Shown here: positions 17,217 to 25,654 of the stretch, piece by piece | Numbering within the stretch: position 1 is the first letter of the stretch | Layout of the letters: each line of letters starts with the position of its first letter | Origin: Betaproteobacteria bacterium | GTDB taxonomy: Bacteria > Pseudomonadota > Gammaproteobacteria > Burkholderiales > UBA6910 | DNA length: 64,000 bases | Direction: 5' to 3' | NCBI GenBank assembly: GCA_016183615.1 | Contig: JACPEG010000004.1 | Coordinates: forward strand, 1 to 64,000 | Notes under the pieces: generated by a model | What the model saw: only the letters and a program-made list of their open reading frames with translations | What the model was told of the DNA's origin: nothing | The model's database searches: none | Made by a program: the position numbers and the translations under genes

Positions 17217-17712
17217 CGTCTTCCAACCTCATGCGCAGATGTTCGATGTCGATTGCGTCCTGCGGCCGACCCGCCGCTTCCTTCATCCGAATCAGCGTCG
17301 GAATGGAAACGAAGCGAACCGGCAGCGCCCCGTAAAGCGGCTTGACCAGAGCGCGTTCGCATTCTTCGTCAAAAGGGAAAGGCTCGCCGACGAATATATC
17401 GATGGGTGTCTCGATGTGCTGATCGCTCCAGAACTGGAGCACCTGCATGCCCTTGTCGCGAATCCAGCTTTCCCGCAATGCCGCATCGGCGAACTGCTCT
17501 GCCGTGATCGGCACCATCGGGCGGTAACCCAGGGTACGAAGCGCGGCGAAGGCTCGCTCGATATTTCCCGGAACCAGTTGCACCACGAAGTCCACGTCCT
17601 TGGTGAAGCGCAGGTAGCCGTGCGCATTCACCGCCAAGCCGCCTGCCACCAAGTAGCGCACGCCGGCGTTCTCCAGCGCGCGCACGATGGCTTCGAAGCT
17701 GGCGAGCTTCAT
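17203..17712 (-). CDS. MNT/AbiEii-type nucleotidyltransferase, probable toxin
   Basis: The 169-residue protein has the minimal nucleotidyltransferase signature: VAGGLAVNAHGYLRFTKDVDFVV, giving GG, then R-x-T-x-D-x-D, with a third acidic site in PIDIFVGEPF. It resembles AbiEii/MNT-type enzymes, several of which are toxins that add nucleotides to tRNA or proteins. The ATG at 17712 follows GGAG. Its last 14 bp overlap the start of cas3, so it appears to be the first gene of the interference operon. I could not find a convincing promoter in the 91 bp upstream. Confidence 0.85.
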   Translation of the reverse strand: MKLASFEAIVRALENAGVRYLVAGGLAVNAHGYLRFTKDVDFVVQLVPGNIERAFAALRTLGYRPMVPITAEQFADAALRESWIRDKGMQVLQFWSDQHIETPIDIFVGEPFPFDEECERALVKPLYGALPVRFVSIPTLIRMKEAAGRPQDAIDIEHLRMRLEDDARE

Positions 17713-17803
17713 GCAAGCTCCTGATGCTTCATATCGCTCACTTCCGTCCCAACCTTTTCAATTCCCCTACTCGTTTTATCAAGGGGAGAAACCTTCCGAT
17801 GCC

Positions 17804-18367
17804 TCATGATAAGTGCAAATGCACTTCCAATTCCACCCGCTCCCAGGGATCGATGTTTTCCGCGAGGCGCGCAATCCGCGCGCTAAGCTCCTCGTCGCGG
17901 TCAAGCAATTGCGCGACCGCAGTGTTCTCGACTCTGGGCACATAGCCGAGCTTGTGGCCTTCCCATTCAACGCGCACGGCATTCGGATCGTGGGGGTTGT
18001 CGGGTTCTCGTGCCAGGTTGACGGCGTCGCCGGTCCGCATAAACGGCCAAACGGACTCTCCGGCGTGATACTGGAAGCCCGCAACGGGCGAGATTTGGAG
18101 CAGGATGCGGTCACGCGCCGGCGCGGGACCGGGCTTCGCCGTCTGTGGGGCTGATGCGGCATACCCCGTAGCTCGGACACCATCGAGTGGGACGCCCGCC
18201 GGAGCGGGTCCCACCACACCGGAAGCAAGCGCCAGATGCGCAACCGCCGCGTCGACGGCCTTCGCGTCCGCGGGCAACGCGATGCGCGCCGCGTGCGCAA
18301 ACAAAGTGGAAACGCCGCCGGAGGCCAATAAGCCCAGGACAGATTTAAAAAACGCGCGGCGGAACAT
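17804..18367 (-). CDS. HIRAN-domain protein with Tat-type signal
   Basis: The 187-residue product begins FRRAFFKSVLGLLASGG, a twin-arginine-like motif followed by a hydrophobic stretch to about residue 25. A 60-residue Ala/Pro-rich spacer follows. The C-terminal 90 residues form a HIRAN domain: FQYHAGESVWPFMRTGDAVNL, then REPDNPHDPNAVRVEW and GYVPR. HIRAN domains in helicases bind DNA ends, so export would be odd; related exported versions do occur in beta- and gammaproteobacteria. The ATG at 18367 is chosen because the signal starts there; upstream codons are low-complexity. Confidence 0.75.
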   Translation of the reverse strand: MFRRAFFKSVLGLLASGGVSTLFAHAARIALPADAKAVDAAVAHLALASGVVGPAPAGVPLDGVRATGYAASAPQTAKPGPAPARDRILLQISPVAGFQYHAGESVWPFMRTGDAVNLAREPDNPHDPNAVRVEWEGHKLGYVPRVENTAVAQLLDRDEELSARIARLAENIDPWERVELEVHLHLS

Positions 18368-18472
18368 GCTTCTCCCCTTTTTGTTGCGGTTGCCCCTCAC
18401 AGGGGCTTGTGGTCTTTATAGCACGGCCAGTGGCTCATTCCGTGAGCCTCTTCCAAGTCATCGGATTACTGG

Positions 18473-18492
18473 ATGCCGGTTTTCGCCGGCAT
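18473..18492. repeat. Short dispersed palindrome
   Basis: ATGCCGGTTTTCGCCGGCAT forms a 7-bp stem with a six-base loop, inside a context (GGATTACTGG before, GACGATAACG after) typical of short extragenic palindromes in proteobacteria. It lies in the 149-bp gap between the SWIM and HIRAN genes, which holds nothing else visible. Confidence 0.5.
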
Positions 18493-18516
18493 GACGATAA
18501 CGGGTGTCTTGAGGAC

Positions 18517-20277
18517 TCATTCAACATCCTGTTGACCCCCCGATTTCGCAAACACGCGGTCGAGCCGCTGCATGAAGTTACGCTTCGCCTTGTGCTTCAC
18601 GCGCATGGCATCGAGCCACGCGGTGAATTCTCGCTGTTGCCCAACGCGCTTCATCAGCGCTCCGATCTTCCCGATCAACTCCGTGGCCTCGTCGTAGGCG
18701 CGGTTGTCCTTCTGATTGACGATGGGTTCCACCCGCGCCCGGTAGATTTCGATGGCGTCTTGCGGGTGTTGCTTCTCCCGGGCCTTGGCGAGCTTGAACC
18801 AGAGGTCTTCAGTGCAACCGCCGGCCTTGGCCTCGGCGAGCGCCGCATCGCTGTCGCCTTCCCACAGGAAAATTTCCACGAACAGGGAATGCCCGCCCGC
18901 GGTCCAGTTCCAATGGGAATGATTGCCGTTGGCGGCCTTCAGCGCGGCGCGCAGGTGGCCGAGCGCCTGTTCGCGCCACTCGGGCCAGGCCTTGGTCCGA
19001 TCGGCGCTTTTCTTGAGCTGCTGGTAGGCGGAGAGGCCCGGCCAGCGGGAGAACTGGTCCCACGCCAGGGCAAGCGCGTCGTCGTGGCGCTTGGGCCGGT
19101 GGTAGGCGGCGATGAGGAACTCGGCCAGAGGAACGTGCAGTTCCTCCTTGAATGCCGCGTGGCCCCGTTCGGCCCACGCAAGAGCCTCATCACGGCGGCC
19201 CGCCTTCTCCAGGATCTGCGCGATCTCGAGGAAAGCGTGGGAGCGGCTGAGGTCGCGGCTCTTGACCTCGATCAGCCGGTCCACGTCGCCTTCCCGCCGG
19301 GCAAGCGCCTCCATGATCCGGGTGAGCATGTGGCGGCCTTCCTCGCCCAAATCGCGGCGGTCGCCGGGCTTGAGCGGCGGGACCTTGGCCCAGGCCGCTT
19401 CGGCGAGTTTGCGGAAGCGGGCGACCCCGGCTTTTCCGAGAAGCGGCGCGTAGTCCTCGAATCGGAAGAGGCCCCAATCATCGCGCATCAGGAGTTCGAA
19501 CAGGCTGTTCGCCAGGGCTTCGCCGTCCGGTTTCGCCTTGCGGCCGGCCTTGAGGTGCAATTCCGCCATCTGGGAAAGCATGTCTCCGAAGCTCCCGCTG
19601 GAATCGTCAACCTTCTCGTAGGCCGACAGCCCCTGCCGCACGGCGTACTCCGCCGCATCGAAGACGGCGCTCGCGTCGCCCCGGCGCAGCAGGCCGGAAA
19701 GGAGGTCGAGGACGGGGGCGGCCCGTTCGATGTAGCGTCGCATGCCGTAGAAGTCCACTCCGCCGTGCACCGCGAGCGCCCTGCGGATCGCTTCGCGGAC
19801 GGCCGCGGGATCATCTGTGGATGCGCGCCCCGCCGCCTCGGTTTCCAGCCGGCTGCGCAGCGCCGGGTCTTCCTCGGCCTGTTCCAGGACCAAGGCAACG
19901 AGTTCGTCCTTGCTTCGGCCGGCGAGATAGGCGCGCAGCGCATCGTGCCGGCCCCTGGCGGTTGAGGACGCCGGCGCCCCCGCCTCGTCCGCGCGCTGCG
20001 CCAGCCAGGCGAGGCCGGTCGCCACGGCGTGCTTGCAGAAATCCCCATCTTCGCCGACCGGGCAGGTGCAGGAGTAGTCGAGCGCCCCGCGACCGGGCCA
20101 GAGCCGGACCTGGTATTCGTCGGTTCCGACCACGCAGGCCTTGATGGCTTTCCCCGTGTCCACCAGGTCGGCGACGGCGCCCGCCTCGAAATACGCCGCG
20201 CCGCGGGCAAACGCGCGCTCGCCGGCGAGCGCCAGCAGCGCCCCCTCGGTAATCAGCTCCTCCAGCCCACGCTTCAT
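18517..20277 (-). CDS. SWIM zinc-finger protein
   Basis: The product has about 586 residues. Residues about 60-85 hold the SWIM zinc-finger pattern: SCTCPVGEDGDFCKHAVATGLAWL (C-x-C then C-x-H). The remaining 480 residues are helical and TPR-like, with repeated pairs such as ALARREGDVDRLIEV and AGRRDEALAWAERG. SWIM domains mediate DNA or protein contacts; the function of this bacterial group is unknown. The ATG at 20277 has GGAGG 11 bases upstream; a TTG at 20295 is also possible. It follows the WYL gene by 27 bp on the same strand and is probably co-transcribed. Confidence 0.8.
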   Translation of the reverse strand: MKRGLEELITEGALLALAGERAFARGAAYFEAGAVADLVDTGKAIKACVVGTDEYQVRLWPGRGALDYSCTCPVGEDGDFCKHAVATGLAWLAQRADEAGAPASSTARGRHDALRAYLAGRSKDELVALVLEQAEEDPALRSRLETEAAGRASTDDPAAVREAIRRALAVHGGVDFYGMRRYIERAAPVLDLLSGLLRRGDASAVFDAAEYAVRQGLSAYEKVDDSSGSFGDMLSQMAELHLKAGRKAKPDGEALANSLFELLMRDDWGLFRFEDYAPLLGKAGVARFRKLAEAAWAKVPPLKPGDRRDLGEEGRHMLTRIMEALARREGDVDRLIEVKSRDLSRSHAFLEIAQILEKAGRRDEALAWAERGHAAFKEELHVPLAEFLIAAYHRPKRHDDALALAWDQFSRWPGLSAYQQLKKSADRTKAWPEWREQALGHLRAALKAANGNHSHWNWTAGGHSLFVEIFLWEGDSDAALAEAKAGGCTEDLWFKLAKAREKQHPQDAIEIYRARVEPIVNQKDNRAYDEATELIGKIGALMKRVGQQREFTAWLDAMRVKHKAKRNFMQRLDRVFAKSGGQQDVE

Positions 20278-20304
20278 CTCCTGGCCCGCCTCCAAACGGG
20301 TTTT

Positions 20305-21312
20305 TCAATCATTCACCGGTCCCTCCCCTGAGAGGTTCCTCATTTCCGGATACCGTTCAAGCGCTTCCCGCAGGCGCGAAGCGACCTCCCGTCGCAGTTC
20401 TGCGGGGCCCAGCACCTCCACGTCCGGGCCGTGCCTGAGGACGTCCATGACCAGTTCCCGGGCATCGGAGTAGGGAACCCGAAGCTCGTAACTGCCGCTT
20501 TCGAGAAACCGGCCTTCCTGTTGCGGGTGCCATTGCTCCTCCGCGACCCAGCGGGCGCGCTCCGCGGTGAAGCGCAGGACCGCGGTGTGCCCGGGGTGCC
20601 CGGAAAATATGCCGTAGCTCCGGGTGAAATAGGCGTTCAGTTCCCTTTCCACGACGTTTCGGGCCGCGGCTCCCCGTTGTGCCGCATCGACAATGCGCTC
20701 CAGGGCGAACGTGCGCAGCGCCTTGGCTTTGTGGCACCAGGCATCCAAATACCAGTTGTCCCGGTAATGGACCAGGCGCTGGGGCGAGATTTCCCGTTCG
20801 GTGGTCTGGTCCCTGCCACGTCCATGGTAGCGGATGCCCAGGCGCTGGCGCTGCAACAGCGCGCCTGCCACGGTCCGGAACCGCTCGTTGTCGGTTGCAC
20901 GGCCCGCCATGCGCAGGATGCGCACCCGCTTTGCCACCTCCCCGCTCCCCAGGTGCTCGGCGGCAAGGATGTGCTCGATGCGGCTTTTGACCGGGGCGAT
21001 CACGTCGTCCAGCAGCCCCGGCTGGGCCTCGGCCAGGAGCTGCTCGCTCGCCAGCAGCGCGTACAGCTCGGAGGGCGTGAGCCACAATCCGGGAAGTTCG
21101 TAGGGATGTCCCTCGGTCTTCGAGTAGTGGTAGCCGTTGTGGCCGCGGTCGTATTCGATGGGGGCGTTGAAATAAAGCCGCATTGCCCGAATGACCCGGT
21201 TGACCGTGGCCCGGGTGCATTCGAGCTTTTTCTGCAGGACGGTGTGGGAGACCGGATGGCGGTGGGTCGCCAGAATCTGGTGCAGCCTGAAAATGCGGGT
21301 GAACCGGTCCAT
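20305..21312 (-). CDS. WYL-domain transcriptional regulator
   Basis: The 335-residue protein has an N-terminal HTH (FRLHQILATHRHPVSHTVLQ, then RATVNRVIRAMR). The WYL ligand-binding domain follows (RLGIRYHGRG, ISPQRLVHYRDNWYLDAWCH, LRTFALERI), then a WCX C-terminal extension. Such regulators often control defence islands and are thought to sense nucleotides or nucleic acids. The ATG at 21312 sits just before DRFTRIFRLHQ, the normal family start. It probably controls the SWIM gene downstream; a link to the CRISPR locus is conjecture. Confidence 0.9.
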   Translation of the reverse strand: MDRFTRIFRLHQILATHRHPVSHTVLQKKLECTRATVNRVIRAMRLYFNAPIEYDRGHNGYHYSKTEGHPYELPGLWLTPSELYALLASEQLLAEAQPGLLDDVIAPVKSRIEHILAAEHLGSGEVAKRVRILRMAGRATDNERFRTVAGALLQRQRLGIRYHGRGRDQTTEREISPQRLVHYRDNWYLDAWCHKAKALRTFALERIVDAAQRGAAARNVVERELNAYFTRSYGIFSGHPGHTAVLRFTAERARWVAEEQWHPQQEGRFLESGSYELRVPYSDARELVMDVLRHGPDVEVLGPAELRREVASRLREALERYPEMRNLSGEGPVND

Positions 21313-21421
21313 GGCCCCAGATTGTGGACGTAGCCGACCGCAAGGCGCAAGCGGGCGATTACGGACAGGAACCGACCGCGCTGGGGTTCCCACAAGCGTG
21401 CGCACAGCGCTACGAGGGACC

Positions 21422-21527
21422 GGCAGGCACAGCCTGCCCTACGGCTTCTGCGTCCCCGCAAAATGTTGGGCATAAATGCCCAACCTACGTGCCTGTGCGA
21501 ATGAATTCGCGGCGGGCACAGCCCGCC
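21422..21527. repeat. Cluster of three short palindromes
   Basis: Three hairpins stand in a row: GGCAGGCACAGCCTGCC (21422-21438), GTTGGGCATAAATGCCCAAC (21465-21484) and GGCGGGCACAGCCCGCC (21511-21527). The first and third differ at one mirrored base pair. The last abuts the stop codon of the gene at 21528, so the cluster could act in mRNA 3'-end formation. The rest of the 215-bp gap has no visible gene. Confidence 0.75.
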
Positions 21528-22115
21528 CTACTGGGGCGGTTGGCCGCCGTTCTCGCGACGGGGCGGCGGGCGGTGCATCATGCCGGGGCGCCCGGCATCC
21601 TCGAAATCGCGGCGCATCCGCTCGCGCTCCTCGGGGCTCATGTGGCGCCAGCGCTCGCGCAGGGCCTCGCGCCGCTCCGCCCTTTCCCGCGGCGGCTGGC
21701 CGAGGGCCTGTTCCCGCTCCCGCATCCTCTGCCGCCATGCCTGCCGCTCCTCCGGGCCCATGGATTCCCAGCGTTCGCGCAATCGCTTCCGCAGCATCGC
21801 CCGCTCCTCGGGCGAGCCCGCACCTTGGCGTGATTGCGCTTCTTCCGGCGGCCTTGGGGGCATCGGCCCCATCCTGTCGCGCTCGCGCAGGCGGCGCCGC
21901 AGCGCCTGGCGCTCCTCGGGGCTCATGGCCTCCCAGCGCTCCCGCAGCCGCTCCCGCTCCGCCCGGCGCTCGTCCGGAGGCAGGGCCCGCATGCGTCCCA
22001 CTTCCTCCACGGTCACCGCACCGCGGTCGCCGGATGTCTGGGCGAACGCGGGCCCCGCGGCCGCCAGGACCGCGACCAAACCGAACAGGCACACGACTCG
22101 TCTCCGACCGATCAT
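21528..22115 (-). CDS. Periplasmic DUF3106-like repeat protein
   Basis: The 195-residue product has a signal peptide (RRRVVCLFGLVAVLAAAGPAFA) and a mature part made almost entirely of Arg/Glu-rich helices. The unit LRERWExMSPEERQALRRRL recurs in full at about residues 58-80, 108-130 and 149-170, with a weaker unit earlier. This resembles DUF3106. Relatives are often next to two-component systems or sigma-factor genes; here it is divergent from the OmpR/EnvZ pair. The function is unknown. Confidence 0.7.
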   Translation of the reverse strand: MIGRRRVVCLFGLVAVLAAAGPAFAQTSGDRGAVTVEEVGRMRALPPDERRAERERLRERWEAMSPEERQALRRRLRERDRMGPMPPRPPEEAQSRQGAGSPEERAMLRKRLRERWESMGPEERQAWRQRMREREQALGQPPRERAERREALRERWRHMSPEERERMRRDFEDAGRPGMMHRPPPRRENGGQPPQ

Positions 22116-22320
22116 TTTCCGCTCTTGATCACGATGCGCCCCTCAACGCGTCTTCGCGCGGGGCGCCAAATCCGTATAAAGGTACTTTAAAGGGGTTCCG
22201 CGAGCCCGGGGCGGCGACATTGTAAAAATTTGTTTCGGCCCGGACCGGCGCAACATACTGTTACAAGGCAGCCTCCCGAACCGTGGCGCGGAAACCCGGC
22301 CGGCGCTAGGATTCGCTTCC

Positions 22321-23043
22321 ATGAGCCAACGAAAAGCCCGCATCCTGGTGGTGGACGACGACCTGCGGCTGCGCGAGCTGCTGCACCGCTATCTCGGCGA
22401 GCAGGGTTTCTCGGTGCGCACCGCGGAGAACGGCGCCGCCATGGACAAGGCGCTGGCACGCGAGCGCTTCGATCTCATCGTGCTCGACCTCATGCTGCCG
22501 GGCGAGGACGGGCTGGCCATCCTGCGGCGATTGCGCGCGGCGAAGGACGCGATGCCGGTGCTCATGCTTACGGCCAAGGGCGACCAGGTGGACCGCATCG
22601 TGGGCCTGGAGATGGGCGCCGACGACTATCTTCCCAAGCCTTTCAATCCGCGGGAGCTCGCGGCCCGCATCCACGCCATCCTGCGCCGGCGCCCTGCGGA
22701 GCCGGCCGGCGCGCCCGAATCCGAGGACCGCACGGTGGCCTTCGGCGACTGCACCCTGAGCCTCGGCACCCGCAGCCTCACCCGGGCCGGCGCGGCCATG
22801 CCCCTCACCACCGGGGAATTCGCCGTGCTCAAAGTCCTGGTGACCCACCCGCGCCAGCCGCTCTCCCGCGACAAGCTGATGGAGCTGGCCCGGGGCCGGG
22901 AGCACGAGGCCTTCGACCGCGCCATCGACGTGCAGATCTCGCGGCTGCGCAAGCTGGTGGAACCCGATCCGGCAGCGCCGCGCTTCATCCAGACGGTGTG
23001 GGGCTTCGGCTACGTATTCGTTCCGGACGGGGGCAAGGCGTGA
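22321..23043 (+). CDS. ompR: OmpR-family response regulator
   Basis: The 240-residue regulator has a receiver domain with acidic pocket D12-D13, phospho-acceptor D56 (LIVLDLMLPGEDG) and the KPF lysine near 106. A winged-helix DNA-binding domain follows (LTTGEFAVLKVL, RAIDVQISRLRKL, TVWGFGYVF). It pairs with the kinase immediately downstream (GTGA overlap). The betaproteobacterial OmpR/EnvZ pair is the closest match; the signal is not known. The only AT-rich stretch upstream, around 22220-22265, probably holds the promoter. Confidence 0.9.
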   Translation: MSQRKARILVVDDDLRLRELLHRYLGEQGFSVRTAENGAAMDKALARERFDLIVLDLMLPGEDGLAILRRLRAAKDAMPVLMLTAKGDQVDRIVGLEMGADDYLPKPFNPRELAARIHAILRRRPAEPAGAPESEDRTVAFGDCTLSLGTRSLTRAGAAMPLTTGEFAVLKVLVTHPRQPLSRDKLMELARGREHEAFDRAIDVQISRLRKLVEPDPAAPRFIQTVWGFGYVFVPDGGKA

Positions 23044-24344
23044 GGGGGCTGCCGCGGACCCTGGCGGCGCGGGCCTTCCTGCTGATCGCGATTCTCCTCG
23101 TGGTGTCGCTCGCGGTCAGCGCGGAGATTTTCCGGCGCTCCGAGCAGGCCCCGCGCGCCAGGCAGCTCGCCCAGATGGTGGTGTCGGTAGTGAACCTGAC
23201 CCGGGCCGCGGTGCTCTCCGCCGACCCGGCGCTGCGACCCGCCCTGCTCGCGGAGCTCGCGGAATCAGAGGGCATCCGCGTGTTTCCCGCGGAGATCGAC
23301 GAGACGGTGGCCGCGCTGCCGCTGGATCGCCCCGTGGCCCGCCTCATGACCGAAGAGGTGCGCAGCCAGCTCGGCGCCGCGACCCGCTTCGGCCTGTCGC
23401 GCAACGGCGCCGAGGGCTTCTGGGTCAGCTTTTTCATCGGCGACGAGGAATTCTGGGTCATGCTGCCGCGCGAGCGCATCGAGCGGCCCCGGGCCCTGCA
23501 GTGGCTGGGCTGGGGCGCCCTGGTGCTGCTGCTCGCCCTCGCCGGGGCCTGGCTGATCGCCCGCCAGGTGGGCCGTCCCCTCAGGACCCTGGCCTCGGCG
23601 GCCGCGGCCGTCGGCCAGGGCGCGACGCCGCCGCCCGTGCCGGAAACCGGTCCCGGCGAAGTGCAGACGGTGGCGAAGGCCTTCAACCAGATGTCGCGGG
23701 ACCTGGAGCAGATGAACAGCGACCGCGTCATGATCCTCGCCGGCATCTCCCACGATCTGCGCACACCGCTGGCGCGGCTGCGCCTGGGCGTCGAAATGAG
23801 CAGGGCCGACGCCGCCACCCGCGACGGCATGGCGGCCGATATCGAGGAGATGGATGGAGTCATCAGCCAGTTCCTGGATTTCGCCCGCGACGAGCGCAGC
23901 GAGGCCGCGGGTGCGGCCGACCTCAACGGCATCGTCGCCGAGGTTGCCGAACGCTATGGACGCCGGGGACAGCACGTCGATACCCGCCTTGGCGCACTGC
24001 CGGCGATGACCCTGCGGCCACTGGCGATTCAGCGGCTGGTCTCGAACCTGGTGGACAACGCACTGCGCCACGGCGGCAGTCCGGTGGAAGTGCGGACCGC
24101 CCAGCAAGGCGACGCCGCGGTACTTCGGGTTCTCGATCGCGGGCCAGGGATCCCCCGGGACGAGGCCGCGCGCATGCTACGCCCTTTCACCCGCATGGAC
24201 TCCGCTCGCGGCGGTGCCGGCACCGGACTGGGACTGGCCATCGTGGAACGCATCGCGCGCATGCATGGCGGCGCTATCCGTTTGATTTCCCGGGACGGCG
24301 GGGGCCTGGAAGCGCGGGTCGAATTGCCCCTCAGTCCGGTGTGA
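23040..24344 (+). CDS. envZ: EnvZ-type sensor histidine kinase
   Basis: The GTG start at 23040 overlaps the ompR stop. The 434-residue protein has transmembrane helices at about 9-28 and 156-174 around a 125-residue periplasmic sensor, then a HAMP domain. The DHp domain has H238 in ISHDLRTPLARLRL, and the ATPase domain has N (LVSNLVDNALRHGG), G1 (DRGPGIP) and G2 (GTGLGLAIV) boxes. It should phosphorylate the upstream regulator. Confidence 0.92.
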   Translation: MRGLPRTLAARAFLLIAILLVVSLAVSAEIFRRSEQAPRARQLAQMVVSVVNLTRAAVLSADPALRPALLAELAESEGIRVFPAEIDETVAALPLDRPVARLMTEEVRSQLGAATRFGLSRNGAEGFWVSFFIGDEEFWVMLPRERIERPRALQWLGWGALVLLLALAGAWLIARQVGRPLRTLASAAAAVGQGATPPPVPETGPGEVQTVAKAFNQMSRDLEQMNSDRVMILAGISHDLRTPLARLRLGVEMSRADAATRDGMAADIEEMDGVISQFLDFARDERSEAAGAADLNGIVAEVAERYGRRGQHVDTRLGALPAMTLRPLAIQRLVSNLVDNALRHGGSPVEVRTAQQGDAAVLRVLDRGPGIPRDEAARMLRPFTRMDSARGGAGTGLGLAIVERIARMHGGAIRLISRDGGGLEARVELPLSPV

Positions 24345-24360
24345 CTATCTCCCCGGGGTG

Positions 24361-24387
24361 TTGGCGAATCGGGGTTTCCCCTATAAT
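24361..24387 (+). promoter_or_regulatory. Possible promoter for the host-attachment gene
   Basis: TTGGCG (24361-24366) and a perfect TATAAT (24382-24387) are separated by 15 bp, shorter than ideal. They lie about 80 bp before the ATG at 24469. Confidence 0.45.
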
Positions 24388-24468
24388 CAAATCGAGGGAG
24401 GTCGCGCAGTTTGTCCAAGCAGTTGTCCGAACGTCTTTCTGAGCAACCATGAGAACGGAGCGTTGCGA

Positions 24469-24909
24469 ATGAACACCACTTGGATCCTTGTCGCCAATTC
24501 CAGCACTGCCCATCTTTACGTCAACCAGGGCCCCAGGAAGGGCCTCACGAAGCTGAGGGAATTCGATCACTCGGCGAGTCGCGGCAAGGGCACGGACCTG
24601 GTCTCGGACCGGCCCGGCCACAACAAGAGTCACGGCAACGGCCACGGGGCCTATAACCCCGCCACCACGCCGAAGCAGAACGAAGCCCAGCATTTCGCCA
24701 TCGAGCTCGCCAAGGAACTGGAGCACGGCCGCTCCAAGAACGAATTCCAGCGGCTCATCCTGGTATCGCCGCCCGCGTTCATGGGCATGCTCAACAATCA
24801 CATCGGGGGCCATCTGAAGAATCTGGTGACCGACAGCTTCGAGAAGGACTATACCAAGGCGACCGAAAAGGAATTGGCCGGCCATCTCGAAACCTGCATT
24901 TTCCTCTGA
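24469..24909 (+). CDS. Host attachment family protein
   Basis: The 146-residue protein matches the 'host attachment protein' family: TTWILVANSSTAHLYVNQG, the basic HNKSHGNGHGAYNP loop, and the conserved FQRLILVSPPAFMGML and LETCIFL endings. The fold resembles release-factor/archaeal eRF1-like domains; the molecular role is not established. The family name comes from plant-associated bacteria and need not apply here. The ATG at 24469 follows ACGGAGCG. A clear terminator follows. Confidence 0.85.
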   Translation: MNTTWILVANSSTAHLYVNQGPRKGLTKLREFDHSASRGKGTDLVSDRPGHNKSHGNGHGAYNPATTPKQNEAQHFAIELAKELEHGRSKNEFQRLILVSPPAFMGMLNNHIGGHLKNLVTDSFEKDYTKATEKELAGHLETCIFL

Positions 24910-24928
24910 CCGCGACGCGGCGAAACGG

Positions 24929-24956
24929 AACGGGGCCCTTCCGGGCCCCGTTCGTT
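24929..24956 (+). terminator. Rho-independent terminator
   Basis: A 10-bp GC-rich perfect stem, AACGGGGCCC and GGGCCCCGTT with a TTCC loop, is followed by CGTTTT. It lies 20 bp after the host-attachment gene. Confidence 0.85.
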
Positions 24957-24993
24957 TTGGCGAAGCGCGAAGATTAAAGATGCGGTGGTTTCG

Positions 24994-25078
24994 TAGGGTG
25001 CGCTCTGCGCACCCAATCCCGGGATCGAGCGGTGCGTGGGACGCACCCTACCCAGAGCGGTGCGTGGAACGCACTCTA
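24994..25078. repeat. Palindromic GGGTGCG/CGCACCC repeats
   Basis: Three related units occur: GGGTGCGCTCTGCGCACCC (24996-25014), GTGCGTGGGACGCACCC (about 25032-25048) and GTGCGTGGAACGCAC (about 25060-25074). The last runs into the stop codon of thpR (25076-25078). This is a dispersed repeat type rather than a terminator, as no T-run follows. Confidence 0.6.
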
Positions 25079-25654
25079 GCGCAAAGGCCAGCGCCCGATG
25101 ATCCCGTAGGCCGCGCCCCCCGGCAGCAGCGAGGATCGGACCAGCACGAACTCCTCCACCCGCCAGCGGATGTCGGCGTCGGTGGGCAGCGGCGCCTCGC
25201 AACGGGCGCTCCGGGCGAGCGTGAGATGCGGGAAATAGGGCCGCTGGTCGAACTTGAATCCCTCGCGCCCGAGCCCCTGCTCCAGGCCCTGCACCAGCTC
25301 GGCGAGGGGCAGCGGCGTCTCCCGGGTCCCAAGCCAGGCGATCCGGTTGCGCTTCCAGCAGCCCACGCGATCGAGGCGCAGGTCGAAGGCGGGGACACGG
25401 ACGCCGGAGGCGACGGATTTCAGGCTTTCCACCCGGGCCAGCACCACCTGCCCCACGAACACCAGCGTCAGGTGCGCCGACTCGGCACGCATTCTGCGCC
25501 CGCCGCAGGCCTTGTGCACCTGGCCGGCCAGCTCATCGAGGCTGCACCGGACCGAGGCGTCCGGCCAGAGGGCGAAGAATACTCTCGCCCCCGGGTCCGG
25601 CGCTTTCTTCGCCGGATCCGTCAGATCCTTTCGCTGGTGCGGGCGATCAGGCAT
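25076..25654 (-). CDS. thpR: RNA 2',3'-cyclic phosphodiesterase
   Basis: The protein belongs to the 2H phosphoesterase family: [15 protein letters not shown] near the start and the two HLTL motifs ([11 protein letters not shown] and [10 protein letters not shown]) that give the catalytic histidines. ThpR/LigT opens 2',3'-cyclic phosphates on RNA ends. The ATG at 25654 lies inside the end of ispF (34-bp overlap), and no other ATG lies before the conserved start. The stop codon falls in a palindromic repeat. Confidence 0.88.
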   Translation of the reverse strand: MPDRPHQRKDLTDPAKKAPDPGARVFFALWPDASVRCSLDELAGQVHKACGGRRMRAESAHLTLVFVGQVVLARVESLKSVASGVRVPAFDLRLDRVGCWKRNRIAWLGTRETPLPLAELVQGLEQGLGREGFKFDQRPYFPHLTLARSARCEAPLPTDADIRWRVEEFVLVRSSLLPGGAAYGIIGRWPLR

